From: Frischella perrara
GTDB lineage: Bacteria; Pseudomonadota; Gammaproteobacteria; Enterobacterales; Orbaceae
Assembly (NCBI RefSeq): GCF_000807275.1
Contig: NZ_CP009056.1
Span: 1,489,192-1,553,191, forward strand
Length of the DNA: 64,000 nucleotides
Reading direction: 5' to 3'
Below are positions 28,904 through 37,669 of the stretch, piece after piece; positions within the stretch are counted from its first letter, which is position 1; every line of letters starts with the position of its first letter. The notes under the pieces are model-generated. The model ran no database searches and was not told where the DNA came from. It saw nothing but the letters and a program-made list of their open reading frames with translations. The position numbers and the translations under genes are program-made.

Positions 28904-30256
28904 ATGAAATTTAAAATACTATGTTTTTTTGTACTTTTAAATGGTTTTGTAGGATCAATAGAAGCCCAAACAAAACAACATATTAAATCGACTGATGCCG
29001 TATTAATTTCAAAACAACCCATGATTCCATATGGGGAAGTTAGTAGTGTTAACATGATTACCACAGCTGTAACCATTGAAAACGGCGATGTTTGGGTATG
29101 GGGTTATAGAGGTGGGGCTGAGCAAGGTAATGGCAAAAAAAACGTTAGTAAAAAAGCCAAACCAGCTAGAGTCGAATATTTTGCTAAACATGGAATTAAG
29201 ATAGATCATGTTGCTGGCGGTGCCTATCACATCATTGCTTTAGACGATAAAGGAGATGTTTGGGGGTGGGGGCAAAATTTTGCTTTTCATGCTGATGGTG
29301 GTGTATGTCAAGATAAGGGCTATGTTGACACACCTTGTCGAATTATAGAAGGAAAACAAGTTATACAAATTGGGGCTGGTGAATATACGGGTATAGCTTT
29401 GACTAAATCGGGAGAAGTATATGCTTGGGGTAAAAACACTTATGGTGAAGGCGCTACTGGGGATAGAAATAGTCCCGTCAAATTACATCAAATCCCTCAA
29501 CAATACTTTAATGGACGTAAAGTTGTGTTGATTGGTACTGCATACCAAGGTGGCTATGCCATAAATGATGTGGGAGAAGTATTTGGTTGGGGAGATGATC
29601 AGGAAGATTCTTTTGGTATACCTCAATCGGACAGACATGTATATCAAGTAACACCTGTTCAATTAGGAATAACCACTAGTGGACAAAGAATTGACTATAT
29701 TTGTGGTGGCGAAGGTTATACTGAATATTTGACTGATGACGGTAATGTCTACGGTATGGGGCGTGTCGCTGCATTAGGAAAAGGTGGCGATGTACTTAAC
29801 GGCTCAGCAAAAACAGCTCAACCTGTTTTGATCCTAAATAATGTTAAAACATTATATTGTCGTTGGCGTGGTTCAACAGCATTAACTCATGACGGTAAAT
29901 TATATACTTGGGGAAATGCTAAAAGCGGTGAAGTTGAAAATGTTGAGGATATAGTGGTTGAAGGTGACGAAAGTGATCCAAATGATGGGAATAACGGTGA
30001 AAAAGATATTTTAGGATCTAAACCAATACGACGCAATTTCAATGGAAATGTAATAACAAAATTAGATGGTGGTAAACATCACCTTATCTATTGGACCGAT
30101 GAATCTAAAGGTTATGGTGTGGGATATGGACATTTAATAAAATTTAACCCTAATAATAGTAATAACGAAATTTGGCCTGGACGAGAATTGATTTGGGTAG
30201 CAGATGCGATGAGAGAAGTTTATGGTAGCGATTATAAAATAGGACGAGGAAGGTAA
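28904..30256 (+). CDS. Secreted RCC1-repeat beta-propeller protein in the Tad locus
   Basis: A 450-residue precursor with signal peptide (cleavage near SIEA/Q). At least six RCC1-type repeats are visible, each with a turn like GDVWVWG, GDVWGWG, GEVYAWG, GEVFGWG, GNVYGMG and GKLYTWG, spaced about 50-60 residues, so a seven-blade propeller is likely. An acidic Asp/Asn/Glu linker splits the last blades (VVEGDESDPNDGNNGEKD). AAGGTG precedes the ATG; a GTG three codons earlier is the alternative. It sits 14 bases after tadG and 11 bases before tadV, so it belongs to the operon. It is not a standard Tad component. A pilus-associated adhesin or tip cap is inferred. Confidence 0.8.
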   Translation: MKFKILCFFVLLNGFVGSIEAQTKQHIKSTDAVLISKQPMIPYGEVSSVNMITTAVTIENGDVWVWGYRGGAEQGNGKKNVSKKAKPARVEYFAKHGIKIDHVAGGAYHIIALDDKGDVWGWGQNFAFHADGGVCQDKGYVDTPCRIIEGKQVIQIGAGEYTGIALTKSGEVYAWGKNTYGEGATGDRNSPVKLHQIPQQYFNGRKVVLIGTAYQGGYAINDVGEVFGWGDDQEDSFGIPQSDRHVYQVTPVQLGITTSGQRIDYICGGEGYTEYLTDDGNVYGMGRVAALGKGGDVLNGSAKTAQPVLILNNVKTLYCRWRGSTALTHDGKLYTWGNAKSGEVENVEDIVVEGDESDPNDGNNGEKDILGSKPIRRNFNGNVITKLDGGKHHLIYWTDESKGYGVGYGHLIKFNPNNSNNEIWPGRELIWVADAMREVYGSDYKIGRGR

Positions 30257-30267
30257 TCTAACTTAAT

Positions 30268-30705
30268 ATGTTTCTATTCGAAAACTTTATTTTATATTTA
30301 ATATGGGCGATTTTAATTGTAATATGCTACACGGATATTCGTTATAGAATCATCGCTAATTCAATTATAATCGCTTTATTTTTTATTATTTTAACTAACT
30401 TTTTTCTTGGTTTTGGCAAGCTAAATTACATCAGCGCTCTAATATTCTTTATCATCGGTTTAATTATGTATACATTTAAATTGATAGGCGCTGGTGATAT
30501 AAAACTAATTACTGTACTTTTGTTATCACTATCTTATGAAGAAGTATGGAATTTTCTTATTATGATGACGCTATTAGGTTTGCCTCTTGCTGTTATAGCT
30601 ATAATATGGAAAATGATAACTAAATCAAAGGTTACTATTCCTTATGGTGTAGCGATTGGCTTAAGCTATATTATCACTACATACTTATCATTAACTTCAA
30701 CATAA
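30268..30705 (+). CDS. tadV: Prepilin peptidase TadV/CpaA
   Basis: A 145-residue A24-type aspartic prepilin peptidase with about five or six helices. The catalytic aspartates are D23 (CYTDIRYRII) and D77 (GAGD, 74-77). It is the short form lacking the methyltransferase domain, as usual for Tad loci. It would cleave both Flp pilins, TadE and TadF. It closes the locus, whereas in Aggregatibacter tadV follows the pilin genes. Confidence 0.92.
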   Translation: MFLFENFILYLIWAILIVICYTDIRYRIIANSIIIALFFIILTNFFLGFGKLNYISALIFFIIGLIMYTFKLIGAGDIKLITVLLLSLSYEEVWNFLIMMTLLGLPLAVIAIIWKMITKSKVTIPYGVAIGLSYIITTYLSLTST

Positions 30706-30750
30706 AAATCCCTAGTATATTAAATAAATTAAATTCTAACTATGATTTAA

Positions 30751-30789
30751 AAAATAAAAGTCTTATCATAATGTTAAGACTTTTATTTT
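30751..30789 (+). terminator. Strong terminator of the Tad operon
   Basis: AAAATAAAAGTCTTA and its exact complement TAAGACTTTTATTTT form a 15-bp stem with a 9-base loop, 45 bases after tadV. The stem is A/T-rich at its base, so the T-run is part of the stem and the structure could work on both strands. Confidence 0.8.
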
Positions 30790-31124
30790 AATTCTAAATT
30801 ACAATGTTCACTTAATAACTGCCTATTAAATACAATTTGAGCAAAAGACTATTATCAACAAAAATATCATTTTTACTATATTAACTCTTTCATAAATATT
30901 TATTACAACAATCATCCGAACGATTGGAAACAAATTAATATTAATTAAAATCCAATTTATCAAACTGAATTTTTTTAGATATAGAAACATAATTTATTGC
31001 TTATTATCACTCTATAATTGCAATAATTATTCTGTAAAATTGCCATGTTTTAATACAAAAGGATAAATCTAAACCTAAATCTATCTAAAGGTTAACCAAT
31101 CGAGATTTTTATTTAAAATATCTA

Positions 31125-31152
31125 TTGACTGAAATGATAGAAAAGGTAAAAT
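31125..31152 (+). promoter_or_regulatory. Sigma-70 promoter for the tRNA cluster
   Basis: TTGACT (31125-31130), 16-base spacer, TAAAAT (31147-31152). The start would fall about 38 bases before tRNA-Leu. Confidence 0.65.
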
Positions 31153-31196
31153 GCTCAGCATTCAGAAGGCAGTTATACAAATATAACTTCCTCTAA

Positions 31197-31284
31197 GCCC
31201 GGGTGGTGAAATCGGTAGACACAAGGGATTTAAAATCCCTCGGCTTTTTTAGCCGTGCGAGTTCAAGTCTCGCCCCGGGCACCA
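31197..31284 (+). tRNA. tRNA-Leu (anticodon TAA)
   Basis: An 88-base gene including encoded CCA. Acceptor arms GCCCGGG and CCCGGGC pair fully; the anticodon loop TTTAAAA lies between AGGGA and TCCCT with TAA at 31231-31233. The long variable arm (CGGCTTTTTTAGCCG) marks a class II tRNA, as expected for leucine. First of three tRNA genes. Confidence 0.97.
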
Positions 31285-31315
31285 ATTTTACTTAGTTTTT
31301 TTAAGTAACCTCTAT

Positions 31316-31391
31316 GCGGGAATAGCTCAGTTGGTAGAGCGCAACCTTGCCAAGGTTGAGGTCGCGAGTTCGAACCTCGTTTCCCGCTCCA
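31316..31391 (+). tRNA. tRNA-Gly (anticodon GCC)
   Basis: A 76-base gene with CCA. Acceptor arms GCGGGAA and TTCCCGC pair, the T arm has GTTCGAAC, and the anticodon loop TTGCCAA lies between CAACC and GGTTG with GCC at 31349-31351. Confidence 0.97.
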
Positions 31392-31429
31392 ATTTATCTA
31401 ATATAGTTTAAAGTTATAATAAGATAAAT

Positions 31430-31503
31430 GGCGCGTTGGCAGAGTGGTTATGCAGCGGATTGCAAATCCGTGGACCTCGGTTCGATTCCGGGACGCGCCT
31501 CCA
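31430..31503 (+). tRNA. tRNA-Cys (anticodon GCA)
   Basis: A 74-base gene with CCA. Acceptor arms GGCGCGT and ACGCGCC pair, and the anticodon loop TTGCAAA lies between GCGGA and TCCGT with GCA at 31462-31464. E. coli also groups Gly, Cys and Leu tRNAs (glyW-cysT-leuZ), in another order. Confidence 0.97.
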
Positions 31504-31851
31504 TAAATATTATATTTGTCTAGTTAATTTTACAATTTAAATCTATATTTTATTATATACCCTACCCTTTTTATTTACTCATTCTGTTCTTTATCAGAGC
31601 TTTCCAAAAAGATATTATTCCCATCCATGGGATAAATCTACATTACATTTAATACAATCTAAGTATTTTAAAATTTAGCAGACTCATTAAATACAATGCA
31701 GAATTTAAGTCTTAATAATTTGCCTAATGAGTTAGTAATATTAATTTAATTCTGATTTAATAAATCGTTAAAATGATATTTATTTAGAATATGAATTAGA
31801 AAGTCTTATAAATAGATTGAGGATAATATAGAGTTGGCATTTAATGATGGA
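31504..31851. other. Gene-free stretch between tRNA-Cys and the lysozyme-like gene
   Basis: 348 AT-rich bases. ACTCATTA (31682-31689) and TAATGAGT (31725-31732) are inverted copies flanking a loop; this may form a loose hairpin downstream of the minus-strand lysozyme gene. No duplicate of the tRNA-Cys 3' end, which would mark an attachment site, was seen. Confidence 0.4.
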
Positions 31852-32283
31852 TTATAAATCAGAACAGAAAAGTTCTGTTTCCATCTTCCTGCGACGAATT
31901 AATTTAGCCAAAACTAAATTCTCTGATTTATTAAACTTTTTAAACTCTTTTGATGCGCCTAAATAATCAGCTTTATTAAGTTTAATTAATAAGGCTGATT
32001 TATTAAATACCATAATACCTATATCCATTATAAGGGAGCAAAGCGCATCAAATTGATTCTGATTAATGTCAACACAGACTGAGTCGTTAATCGATTGCTC
32101 AATCTGATATAAATCTTGTATTAAAAAGCAATCGGCTTGTAACTCACTGATCATATCATTAGGCGTAACATTTTTAGTATGTCTATAACCAATTTCCCAA
32201 TTCCCGGAAAGTGATTGATAGGCTTTTAATCTTAATGATTCAAATTTTTTGATTAGGTTGAGTCCTTTATTACTAATTATCAT
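31852..32283 (-). CDS. Phage-type GH24 lysozyme (endolysin) with altered catalytic triad
   Basis: A 143-residue T4-lysozyme/GH24-like protein: KFESLRLKAYQSLSGNWEIGYRHT-type opening, a central helix with NQNQFDALCSL, and a C-terminal LAKLIRRRKMETELF that matches the usual GL..RR..E..L ending. GH24 enzymes use E-x8-D/C-x5-T. Here E15 is kept, but the D/C position is S24 and the T position is E30, and GYGHT reads GYRHT. The enzyme may be inactive, changed in chemistry, or decaying. No signal peptide is seen, so export would need the adjacent holin-like protein, 7 bases upstream. Confidence 0.8.
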   Translation of the reverse strand: MIISNKGLNLIKKFESLRLKAYQSLSGNWEIGYRHTKNVTPNDMISELQADCFLIQDLYQIEQSINDSVCVDINQNQFDALCSLIMDIGIMVFNKSALLIKLNKADYLGASKEFKKFNKSENLVLAKLIRRRKMETELFCSDL

Positions 32284-32290
32284 AGTAAAA

Positions 32291-32599
32291 CTACTCCTTT
32301 TCTTTTAATTTTTTAAGAAATTTATCTTCCAAAATTTTAACTAGATTCGCGCCTGACCAACCAGCTAAGCCAGCAGCGCCTCCAGCAAATTCAAATTCCC
32401 AATTAAAATAACTAGCGATAAATATCACTAAAGTTCCAGCAAAGATGGAAATAAATATTTGGGCTATAAGTGTCCATAATAAAAACTGTTTACCATTTAA
32501 AATTTCGTAACTGTAACTTGCTAATGAGCCTAATAAAGTAATAACGTACAAAACAATGACAACAAGCCAATTGACATTGTCAGGATTTTTAATAGTCAT
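32291..32599 (-). CDS. Putative phage holin
   Basis: A 102-residue membrane protein with two or three helices (about 10-27, 40-62 and a Gly/Ala-rich segment 70-85) and a charged C-terminus LEDKFLKKLKEKE, the usual holin plan. The AGGAAGLAGWSGANLVKILE segment resembles lambdoid-type holin families. AGAGAG precedes the ATG. It is directly upstream of the lysozyme-like gene, as in phage lysis cassettes. No other phage gene lies nearby, so this is a remnant or a recruited export pair. Confidence 0.65.
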   Translation of the reverse strand: MTIKNPDNVNWLVVIVLYVITLLGSLASYSYEILNGKQFLLWTLIAQIFISIFAGTLVIFIASYFNWEFEFAGGAAGLAGWSGANLVKILEDKFLKKLKEKE

Positions 32600-32794
32600 A
32601 AAATAACTCTCTTTTTAATTGAATAAAAAATAAAAGAACTCTATTACGTTTTTAAAAATAATAACTGTAAGAGTAATGAGTACTTTTGATTAAATGAATA
32701 AAGGGGAAATATTTTGAATTTGAAACTACTTTTTTTAAAGTATTTCAATATATAAAGTGAAATGAATTAATAGATATGTTCACATATCAGAACA

Positions 32795-32820
32795 TAAAAA
32801 AACCTAGCAATCTGCTAGGT
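32795..32820 (-). terminator. Intrinsic terminator upstream of the holin gene
   Basis: On the minus strand ACCTAGCA-gat-TGCTAGGT is an 8-bp perfect stem followed by seven T residues, a textbook terminator. No ordinary gene lies upstream on that strand; only the 17-codon ORF at 32804-32857 precedes it, so it ends a very short RNA or attenuates reading into the lysis pair. Confidence 0.8.
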
Positions 32821-32857
32821 CTAAAGGTATATTATCACTAATAACATAATGTAGCAT
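32804..32857 (-). CDS. Possible 17-residue leader peptide overlapping the terminator
   Basis: ATG at 32857 with GGGAAG about 5 bases upstream encodes MLHYVISDNIPLDLADC and stops at a TAG inside the 3' arm of the terminator hairpin. A ribosome reading it to the end would mask the hairpin, which is the geometry of an attenuator. The peptide has no recognised family and could be a chance ORF. Confidence 0.3.
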   Translation of the reverse strand: MLHYVISDNIPLDLADC

Positions 32858-32878
32858 TTTTCTTCCCAAAAATCAATT

Positions 32879-32887
32879 ATCATACCA
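32879..32887 (-). promoter_or_regulatory. Extended -10 promoter for the short leader RNA
   Basis: On the minus strand TGG-TATGAT is an extended -10 element. No good -35 is at standard distance. A start near 32872 would give an RNA of about 78 bases ending at the 32795-32820 terminator. Confidence 0.4.
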
Positions 32888-33279
32888 CGTATAATTTTGT
32901 GTTAATTTCAAAGTAATTAAAAATTATATTTTATAGATAACCAATGTAATTATTAAGTATAAAGCACACTCTAGTTATACTTTAATTAAAGGAAATGAAA
33001 ATAGCTTTTATGAATTGCTAAATTAAATCATTAAATCATTTATTGCCAACATCAAAAAATCGAATGTATTAACCCAAAAATAAAGTTCCATATGAGTAAA
33101 TATTCCAAACTAAATCTGCAAGTGAGTGTAAATATCAAAATTACGTCATAATTATCCAATTTTTAATAGAATTTATATTTGCTATTATTTATCTCAACGC
33201 GTAAAATCTGCGCCTTATTTATTTGCTTAATGGCTAAGAATTTAATCTTAGTACTGACTTGAAATCAGAGGCATTTTTA

Positions 33280-34656
33280 ATGAAAACTCTATTTGTAAAA
33301 CCTGAGCTACTTTCTCCAGCCGGCTCATTAAAAAATATGCGATATGCTTTTGCCTACGGGGCAGATGCGGTCTATGCTGGTCAACCACGCTATAGTTTAC
33401 GTGTACGTAATAATGAATTTAACCATGAAAATTTATCTATCGGAATTAATGAAGCTCACGAACAAGGTAAAAAATTCTATGTGGTAGTTAATATCGCACC
33501 ACATAATTCGAAACTAAAAACGTTTATTCGCGATCTTAAACCCATCGTTGATATGAAACCAGATGCATTTATCATGTCAGATCCAGGATTAATAATGTTA
33601 GTAAGAGAACATTTTCCAGATATGGAAATCCATTTATCTGTTCAATCCAATGCAGTAAACTGGGCTACAGTCAAATTTTGGCAACAAATGGGATTAACAC
33701 GAGTTGTTTTGTCTCGAGAATTATCAATAGAGGAAATTGCCGAAATACGTGAAAAGGTACCAGAAATGGAATTAGAAGTGTTCATTCATGGCGCACTTTG
33801 TATGGCCTATTCTGGCCGTTGTCTATTATCTGGTTATATTAATAAGCGTGATCCTAACCAAGGAACGTGTACAAATGCCTGCCGTTGGAAATACAACGTA
33901 TCTGAGGGTAAGCAAGATGAAACAGGACAAATAGTCCATAAACAAGAGCCAATTGTTATAAATAAAATTGAACCGACATTAGGTATTGGTGGACCGACAG
34001 ATCAAATATTTATGCTAGAAGAATCAGGTCGTCCCGGTGAATATATGCAAGCATTTGAAGATGAGCATGGTACTTATATCATGAATTCTAAGGATCTACG
34101 TGCGGTAGAATTAGTCGAAGATTTAACCAAAATCGGGGTGCATTCTCTAAAAATTGAAGGACGAACCAAGTCTTTCTACTACTGTGCCCGAACAGCACAA
34201 GTATATCGACAGGCAATTGACGCAGCCGCAGAAGGTAAACCATTTGATCCTCGTTTATTAAATGAATTAGATGCTTTAGCTCATCGTGGCTACACTGAAG
34301 GTTTTTTACGTCGACACCATCATGAAGATATGCAAAATTATGAACATAGCCATTCCGTTTCAGATAAACAACAATTTGTCGGTGAATTTAGTGGTCAACG
34401 TTTAAATGGATTGGCTGAAGTAATAGTAAAAAACCGTTTTTCCGTGGGAGATAGCGTTGAGCTTATGACTCCTAAAGGGAACCATACATTTGTTATTGAA
34501 AGTATGCAAAATAAAAAAGGTCAACCTATACAATCTGGATTAGGTGATGGTCATGTGGTTTATTTACCTATTTCTAACGATATTGACCTTGAGTATGCGC
34601 TTTTAATGCGTAATTTTAGTAATGGAGCAACAACTTTAAATCCTTTAAGTAAATAA
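33280..34656 (+). CDS. trhP: tRNA hydroxylation protein TrhP (YegQ), peptidase U32 family
   Basis: In E. coli TrhP/YegQ is needed for prephenate-dependent hydroxylation of tRNA uridine 34 (ho5U, precursor of cmo5U). The 458 residues align with YegQ nearly end to end, including LSPAGSLKNM, YAGQPRYSLRVRNNEF and EGRTKSFYYCARTAQVYR. Cysteines C174, C181, C197 and C201 (GALCMAYSGRC, GTCTNAC) are the conserved set probably holding an iron-sulfur cluster. The ATG at 33280 has AGAGG upstream; an in-frame TTG seven codons earlier is unlikely. Confidence 0.93.
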   Translation: MKTLFVKPELLSPAGSLKNMRYAFAYGADAVYAGQPRYSLRVRNNEFNHENLSIGINEAHEQGKKFYVVVNIAPHNSKLKTFIRDLKPIVDMKPDAFIMSDPGLIMLVREHFPDMEIHLSVQSNAVNWATVKFWQQMGLTRVVLSRELSIEEIAEIREKVPEMELEVFIHGALCMAYSGRCLLSGYINKRDPNQGTCTNACRWKYNVSEGKQDETGQIVHKQEPIVINKIEPTLGIGGPTDQIFMLEESGRPGEYMQAFEDEHGTYIMNSKDLRAVELVEDLTKIGVHSLKIEGRTKSFYYCARTAQVYRQAIDAAAEGKPFDPRLLNELDALAHRGYTEGFLRRHHHEDMQNYEHSHSVSDKQQFVGEFSGQRLNGLAEVIVKNRFSVGDSVELMTPKGNHTFVIESMQNKKGQPIQSGLGDGHVVYLPISNDIDLEYALLMRNFSNGATTLNPLSK

Positions 34657-34659
34657 AAC

Positions 34660-34680
34660 AAAGGCGACCAAGTCGCCTTT
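34660..34680. terminator. Bidirectional terminator between trhP and proA
   Basis: AAAGGCGAC-caa-GTCGCCTTT is a 9-bp stem between convergent genes. The minus strand continues GTTTTATTT, so it ends proA well; the plus-strand tail is weaker. Confidence 0.8.
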
Positions 34681-34707
34681 CTGTTACTAAACAAGTGGCA
34701 ATAAGAT

Positions 34708-35964
34708 CTATTCGCGAATTAAATCATCCCCATAACCTATCCATTTATAAGTCGTTAAAGCATCTAAACCCATTGGTCCTCTTGCATGTAATTTTTGAGT
34801 ACTGACGGCAACTTCAGCGCCTAATCCAAACTGAGCTCCATCAGTAAAGCGGGTTGATGCATTGACATAAACCGCAGCAGCATCAACTAAATTAACAAAC
34901 TTTTCTGCATTTATTAAATTACGAGTTAAAATTGATTCTGAATGACCACTTCCATATTCACGAATGTGTTCAACAGCATCAGTCAAAGTGTCAACAATTA
35001 TTACGTTAAGATCTTTCGACAACCATTCTTGTCTTAACTCAATATCAGTAACCAATTCAACTAATGCGCCATTTATGTCTAAAATCGCTCGTGCTTCTTC
35101 ATTCGCATGCAATTTTACATCGTTTTCAGCCATTATTTGGCTTAACATAGGTAAAAACTGTTTAGCTATGTTTCGATGGACTAATAATGTTTCTAAAGTA
35201 TTACATGTACTTGGACGTTGTGTTTTAGCATTGACAATAATGGGTAATGCTTTTATAAAATCGGCTGTTTCATCTATATAAATATGACAAACACCAATCC
35301 CACCGGTTATGACAGGAATAGTAGATTGTTCACGGCATAATTGATGCAGAGCTGCTCCACCTCTTGGGATAATCATATCGACATATCGATCAAGTTTAAG
35401 AAGCTGAGTAATAAATTTACGATCTGGATTTGTTATTGTTTGCACAGCGTTAGCAGGTAAATCCGTTCTACCTAATGCATCTTGTATGATCTTTATCAAC
35501 ACTGTATTTGTATTAATTGTTTCTTTACCACCACGTAAAATTACTGCATTACCGGTTTTTAAACATAAAGAAACGATATCAATTGTCACATTTGGACGTG
35601 CTTCGTAGATTACCCCTATAACACCTATTGGAACGCGTTTTCGTTGTAATCGTAAGCCACTTTTTAAAGTATAGCCATCAATCATCTCACCAATAGGATC
35701 TTTTAATCCCATTACATTAAGAACATCTTTAGCTATTGTCTTTAATCTTTCTTCTGTTAATAACAACCGATCAATTATGGCATCACTTAAGCCACTTTCT
35801 TTAGCTAATTGAACATCTTTTTGATTTGCAATAAGAATTTGATCGCTATTTAGAATTAATAAATCGGCTATGGTATTTAAAGCGAAATCCTTTTGCTTAG
35901 ATGTTGACTGTGAGAGTTCAAATGCGGCTTGCTTCGCAGCTATACCTAACTGTTGTAACACCAT
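34708..35964 (-). CDS. proA: Gamma-glutamyl phosphate reductase
   Basis: NADPH-dependent reductase, second step of proline synthesis from glutamate. The 418 residues (E. coli 417) show the aldehyde-dehydrogenase fold, nucleotide-binding [14 protein letters not shown], the catalytic cysteine in [14 protein letters not shown], and the C-terminal [14 protein letters not shown]. It is separated from proB by a 162-residue membrane protein gene on the same strand, only 14 bases upstream, so all three are likely one operon. Confidence 0.97.
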   Translation of the reverse strand: MVLQQLGIAAKQAAFELSQSTSKQKDFALNTIADLLILNSDQILIANQKDVQLAKESGLSDAIIDRLLLTEERLKTIAKDVLNVMGLKDPIGEMIDGYTLKSGLRLQRKRVPIGVIGVIYEARPNVTIDIVSLCLKTGNAVILRGGKETINTNTVLIKIIQDALGRTDLPANAVQTITNPDRKFITQLLKLDRYVDMIIPRGGAALHQLCREQSTIPVITGGIGVCHIYIDETADFIKALPIIVNAKTQRPSTCNTLETLLVHRNIAKQFLPMLSQIMAENDVKLHANEEARAILDINGALVELVTDIELRQEWLSKDLNVIIVDTLTDAVEHIREYGSGHSESILTRNLINAEKFVNLVDAAAVYVNASTRFTDGAQFGLGAEVAVSTQKLHARGPMGLDALTTYKWIGYGDDLIRE

Positions 35965-35978
35965 GAATAGAGCCCTCT

Positions 35979-36467
35979 CTATATTGATTCTTTAGATTGT
36001 CTAAATTGATCTAAAGCCATTTGTAATTGCTTTAACATTGACTTACGATCTTTCGACAACATTCTATCAAGTTTGATTGTTTTTTTATTTATTAATTCAT
36101 TATCAATGCCATTAGCACGATAATTAATCAGGAGTGATTTTTTCTTAACCGAAAAATCAATCAAATTTGAGAACAAATAGGTTTCGCATTTAGCACCATA
36201 AATGGTTATAGATGTTTCATTAATGACGATAAATTTTCTTTTGAATTGTATGGCAACTGAAAGCATAGCAATGATCATTACTAATACATTAACTTTTCCA
36301 TAATTCATATAGTATAAAGTGTAAATCGATAACGTTAAACCAATAATAATTATAATTAAAAGGACAAGCAATAAACGTCTAGCATAATATGTTGTTTCAG
36401 GTATTGTAGTTTTTGATGTATTATTTTTTTGAGAATGTTCATCACAAACATCATTAAGGTCTTTCAT
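35979..36467 (-). CDS. Membrane protein of unknown function between proB and proA
   Basis: A 162-residue protein with a hydrophilic N-terminus rich in Asn/Thr/Ser, two adjacent helices (about 32-52 and 56-78) and a basic cytoplasmic domain with alternating beta segments ([22 protein letters not shown]). That layout resembles small membrane proteins with a PH-like domain, but I do not recognise the family. It lies 14 bases before proA and 65 bases after proB, an unusual insertion in a normally tight proBA pair. No catalytic motif is seen. Confidence 0.7.
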   Translation of the reverse strand: MKDLNDVCDEHSQKNNTSKTTIPETTYYARRLLLVLLIIIIIGLTLSIYTLYYMNYGKVNVLVMIIAMLSVAIQFKRKFIVINETSITIYGAKCETYLFSNLIDFSVKKKSLLINYRANGIDNELINKKTIKLDRMLSKDRKSMLKQLQMALDQFRQSKESI

Positions 36468-36532
36468 ATGCCCTCATTTATAATTATTAAAAAATTGATA
36501 ATACTATTTTAAAATTAGATGATTAATACAAA

Positions 36533-37633
36533 TTATATAGTAATCATATCATCTCGATGAACAGCAACAGCACCATATTCATAACCAATCAACTTGATAA
36601 TTTCTTGGGAATGATGCCCTGCAATACGTTTTAGGGCGTCGCTATTATAGCGTGTTACACCTCTTGCTATACTGTAACCATCTTGATGACAAATATCTAC
36701 TACTGCCCCTCGTGAAAAATTATTGTTTATTTTTATAATACCTTTGGGTAGCACAGATCCACCTTTCAATAAAATAGCATCAATAGCACCTTTATCTAAT
36801 ATTATTTGCCCCGCAGGCGGAGCGCCAAATAGCCAATACTTACGATGTTCTAAGCGCGACTCTTTAGGTTTAATTAGCGTTCCAACATTAATATTGTTGG
36901 CTATATCAATGATCACATTAACGCGACTACCCGCAGCGATTATAACTTCAATACCGGCTTTACCTGCGATTTCAGCCGCTTGGAGTTTAGTTGTCATACC
37001 GCCTGTCCCCAATCCTGAAATACTACCTCCAGCAATAGCTTTTACTTCGCTATCTATAGTTTTAATTTCACTTATTAATTTAGCTGTAGGATCTTTTCTA
37101 GGATCAGATGTAAATAACCCCTCTTGATCCGTTAATAAGATTAGTTTATCGGCCTGAGCTAAAATTGCAGCCAATGCTGATAAGTTATCATTATCCCCTA
37201 CTTTAATTTCAGCTGTTGCAACAGCATCATTTTCATTTATAACGGGTACAATTTGATAATCAAGCATTGCTTTTAATACGTCTTGTGCATTTAAAAAGCG
37301 TTCGCGATCTTCTAGATCTGCGCGAGTCAATAGCATTTGTCCAATAGAAATATTATAAATAGAGAATAATTGCTCCCAAAGTTGGATAAGTTTACCCTGT
37401 CCGACTGAGGCCAACAGTTGTTTCGTAGCGATTGTTTCAGGTAGTTTCGGATAATTTAATGCTTCTCGACCAGCGGCTATTGCCCCAGAAGTGACGATGA
37501 TAACTTTATGACCTTGCTGATGTAATTGATGACATTGTCTTACAAGTTCGACAATCCTAGCGCCATCCAATTTTTTTGAACCGCCCGTTAATACGCTGGT
37601 GCCTAGTTTTATAACGATTATTTGTGGTTTCAT
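36533..37633 (-). CDS. proB: Glutamate 5-kinase
   Basis: First enzyme of proline synthesis, phosphorylating glutamate; feedback-inhibited by proline in the family. The 366 residues (E. coli 367) include the amino acid kinase domain ([52 protein letters not shown]) and a C-terminal PUA domain ([18 protein letters not shown]). It lies upstream of proA with one extra gene between, and downstream of frsA. Confidence 0.97.
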   Translation of the reverse strand: MKPQIIVIKLGTSVLTGGSKKLDGARIVELVRQCHQLHQQGHKVIIVTSGAIAAGREALNYPKLPETIATKQLLASVGQGKLIQLWEQLFSIYNISIGQMLLTRADLEDRERFLNAQDVLKAMLDYQIVPVINENDAVATAEIKVGDNDNLSALAAILAQADKLILLTDQEGLFTSDPRKDPTAKLISEIKTIDSEVKAIAGGSISGLGTGGMTTKLQAAEIAGKAGIEVIIAAGSRVNVIIDIANNINVGTLIKPKESRLEHRKYWLFGAPPAGQIILDKGAIDAILLKGGSVLPKGIIKINNNFSRGAVVDICHQDGYSIARGVTRYNSDALKRIAGHHSQEIIKLIGYEYGAVAVHRDDMITI

Positions 37634-37669
37634 ATTAAGCCACTTACTTAAATGTTTAAGATCGAAATA

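Larger units (their letters stand above)
30706..31196. other. Region between the Tad locus and the tRNA cluster
   Basis: About 490 bases without a gene. It holds the Tad-operon terminator (30751-30789) and the tRNA promoter (31125-31152). Nothing else was seen. Confidence 0.6.
32600..33279. other. 680-base region between holin and trhP with a small transcription unit
   Basis: No gene longer than about 20 codons is apparent. On the minus strand 32795-32887 contains an extended -10 promoter, a 17-codon ORF and a strong terminator (separate entries). The rest, 32888-33279, is AT-rich and presumably holds the trhP promoter. Confidence 0.5.

Noticed and set aside
31430-31503. Possible phage attachment site in tRNA-Cys next to the holin/lysozyme pair.
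   Set aside because: No second copy of the tRNA 3' end and no integrase were found in the window.
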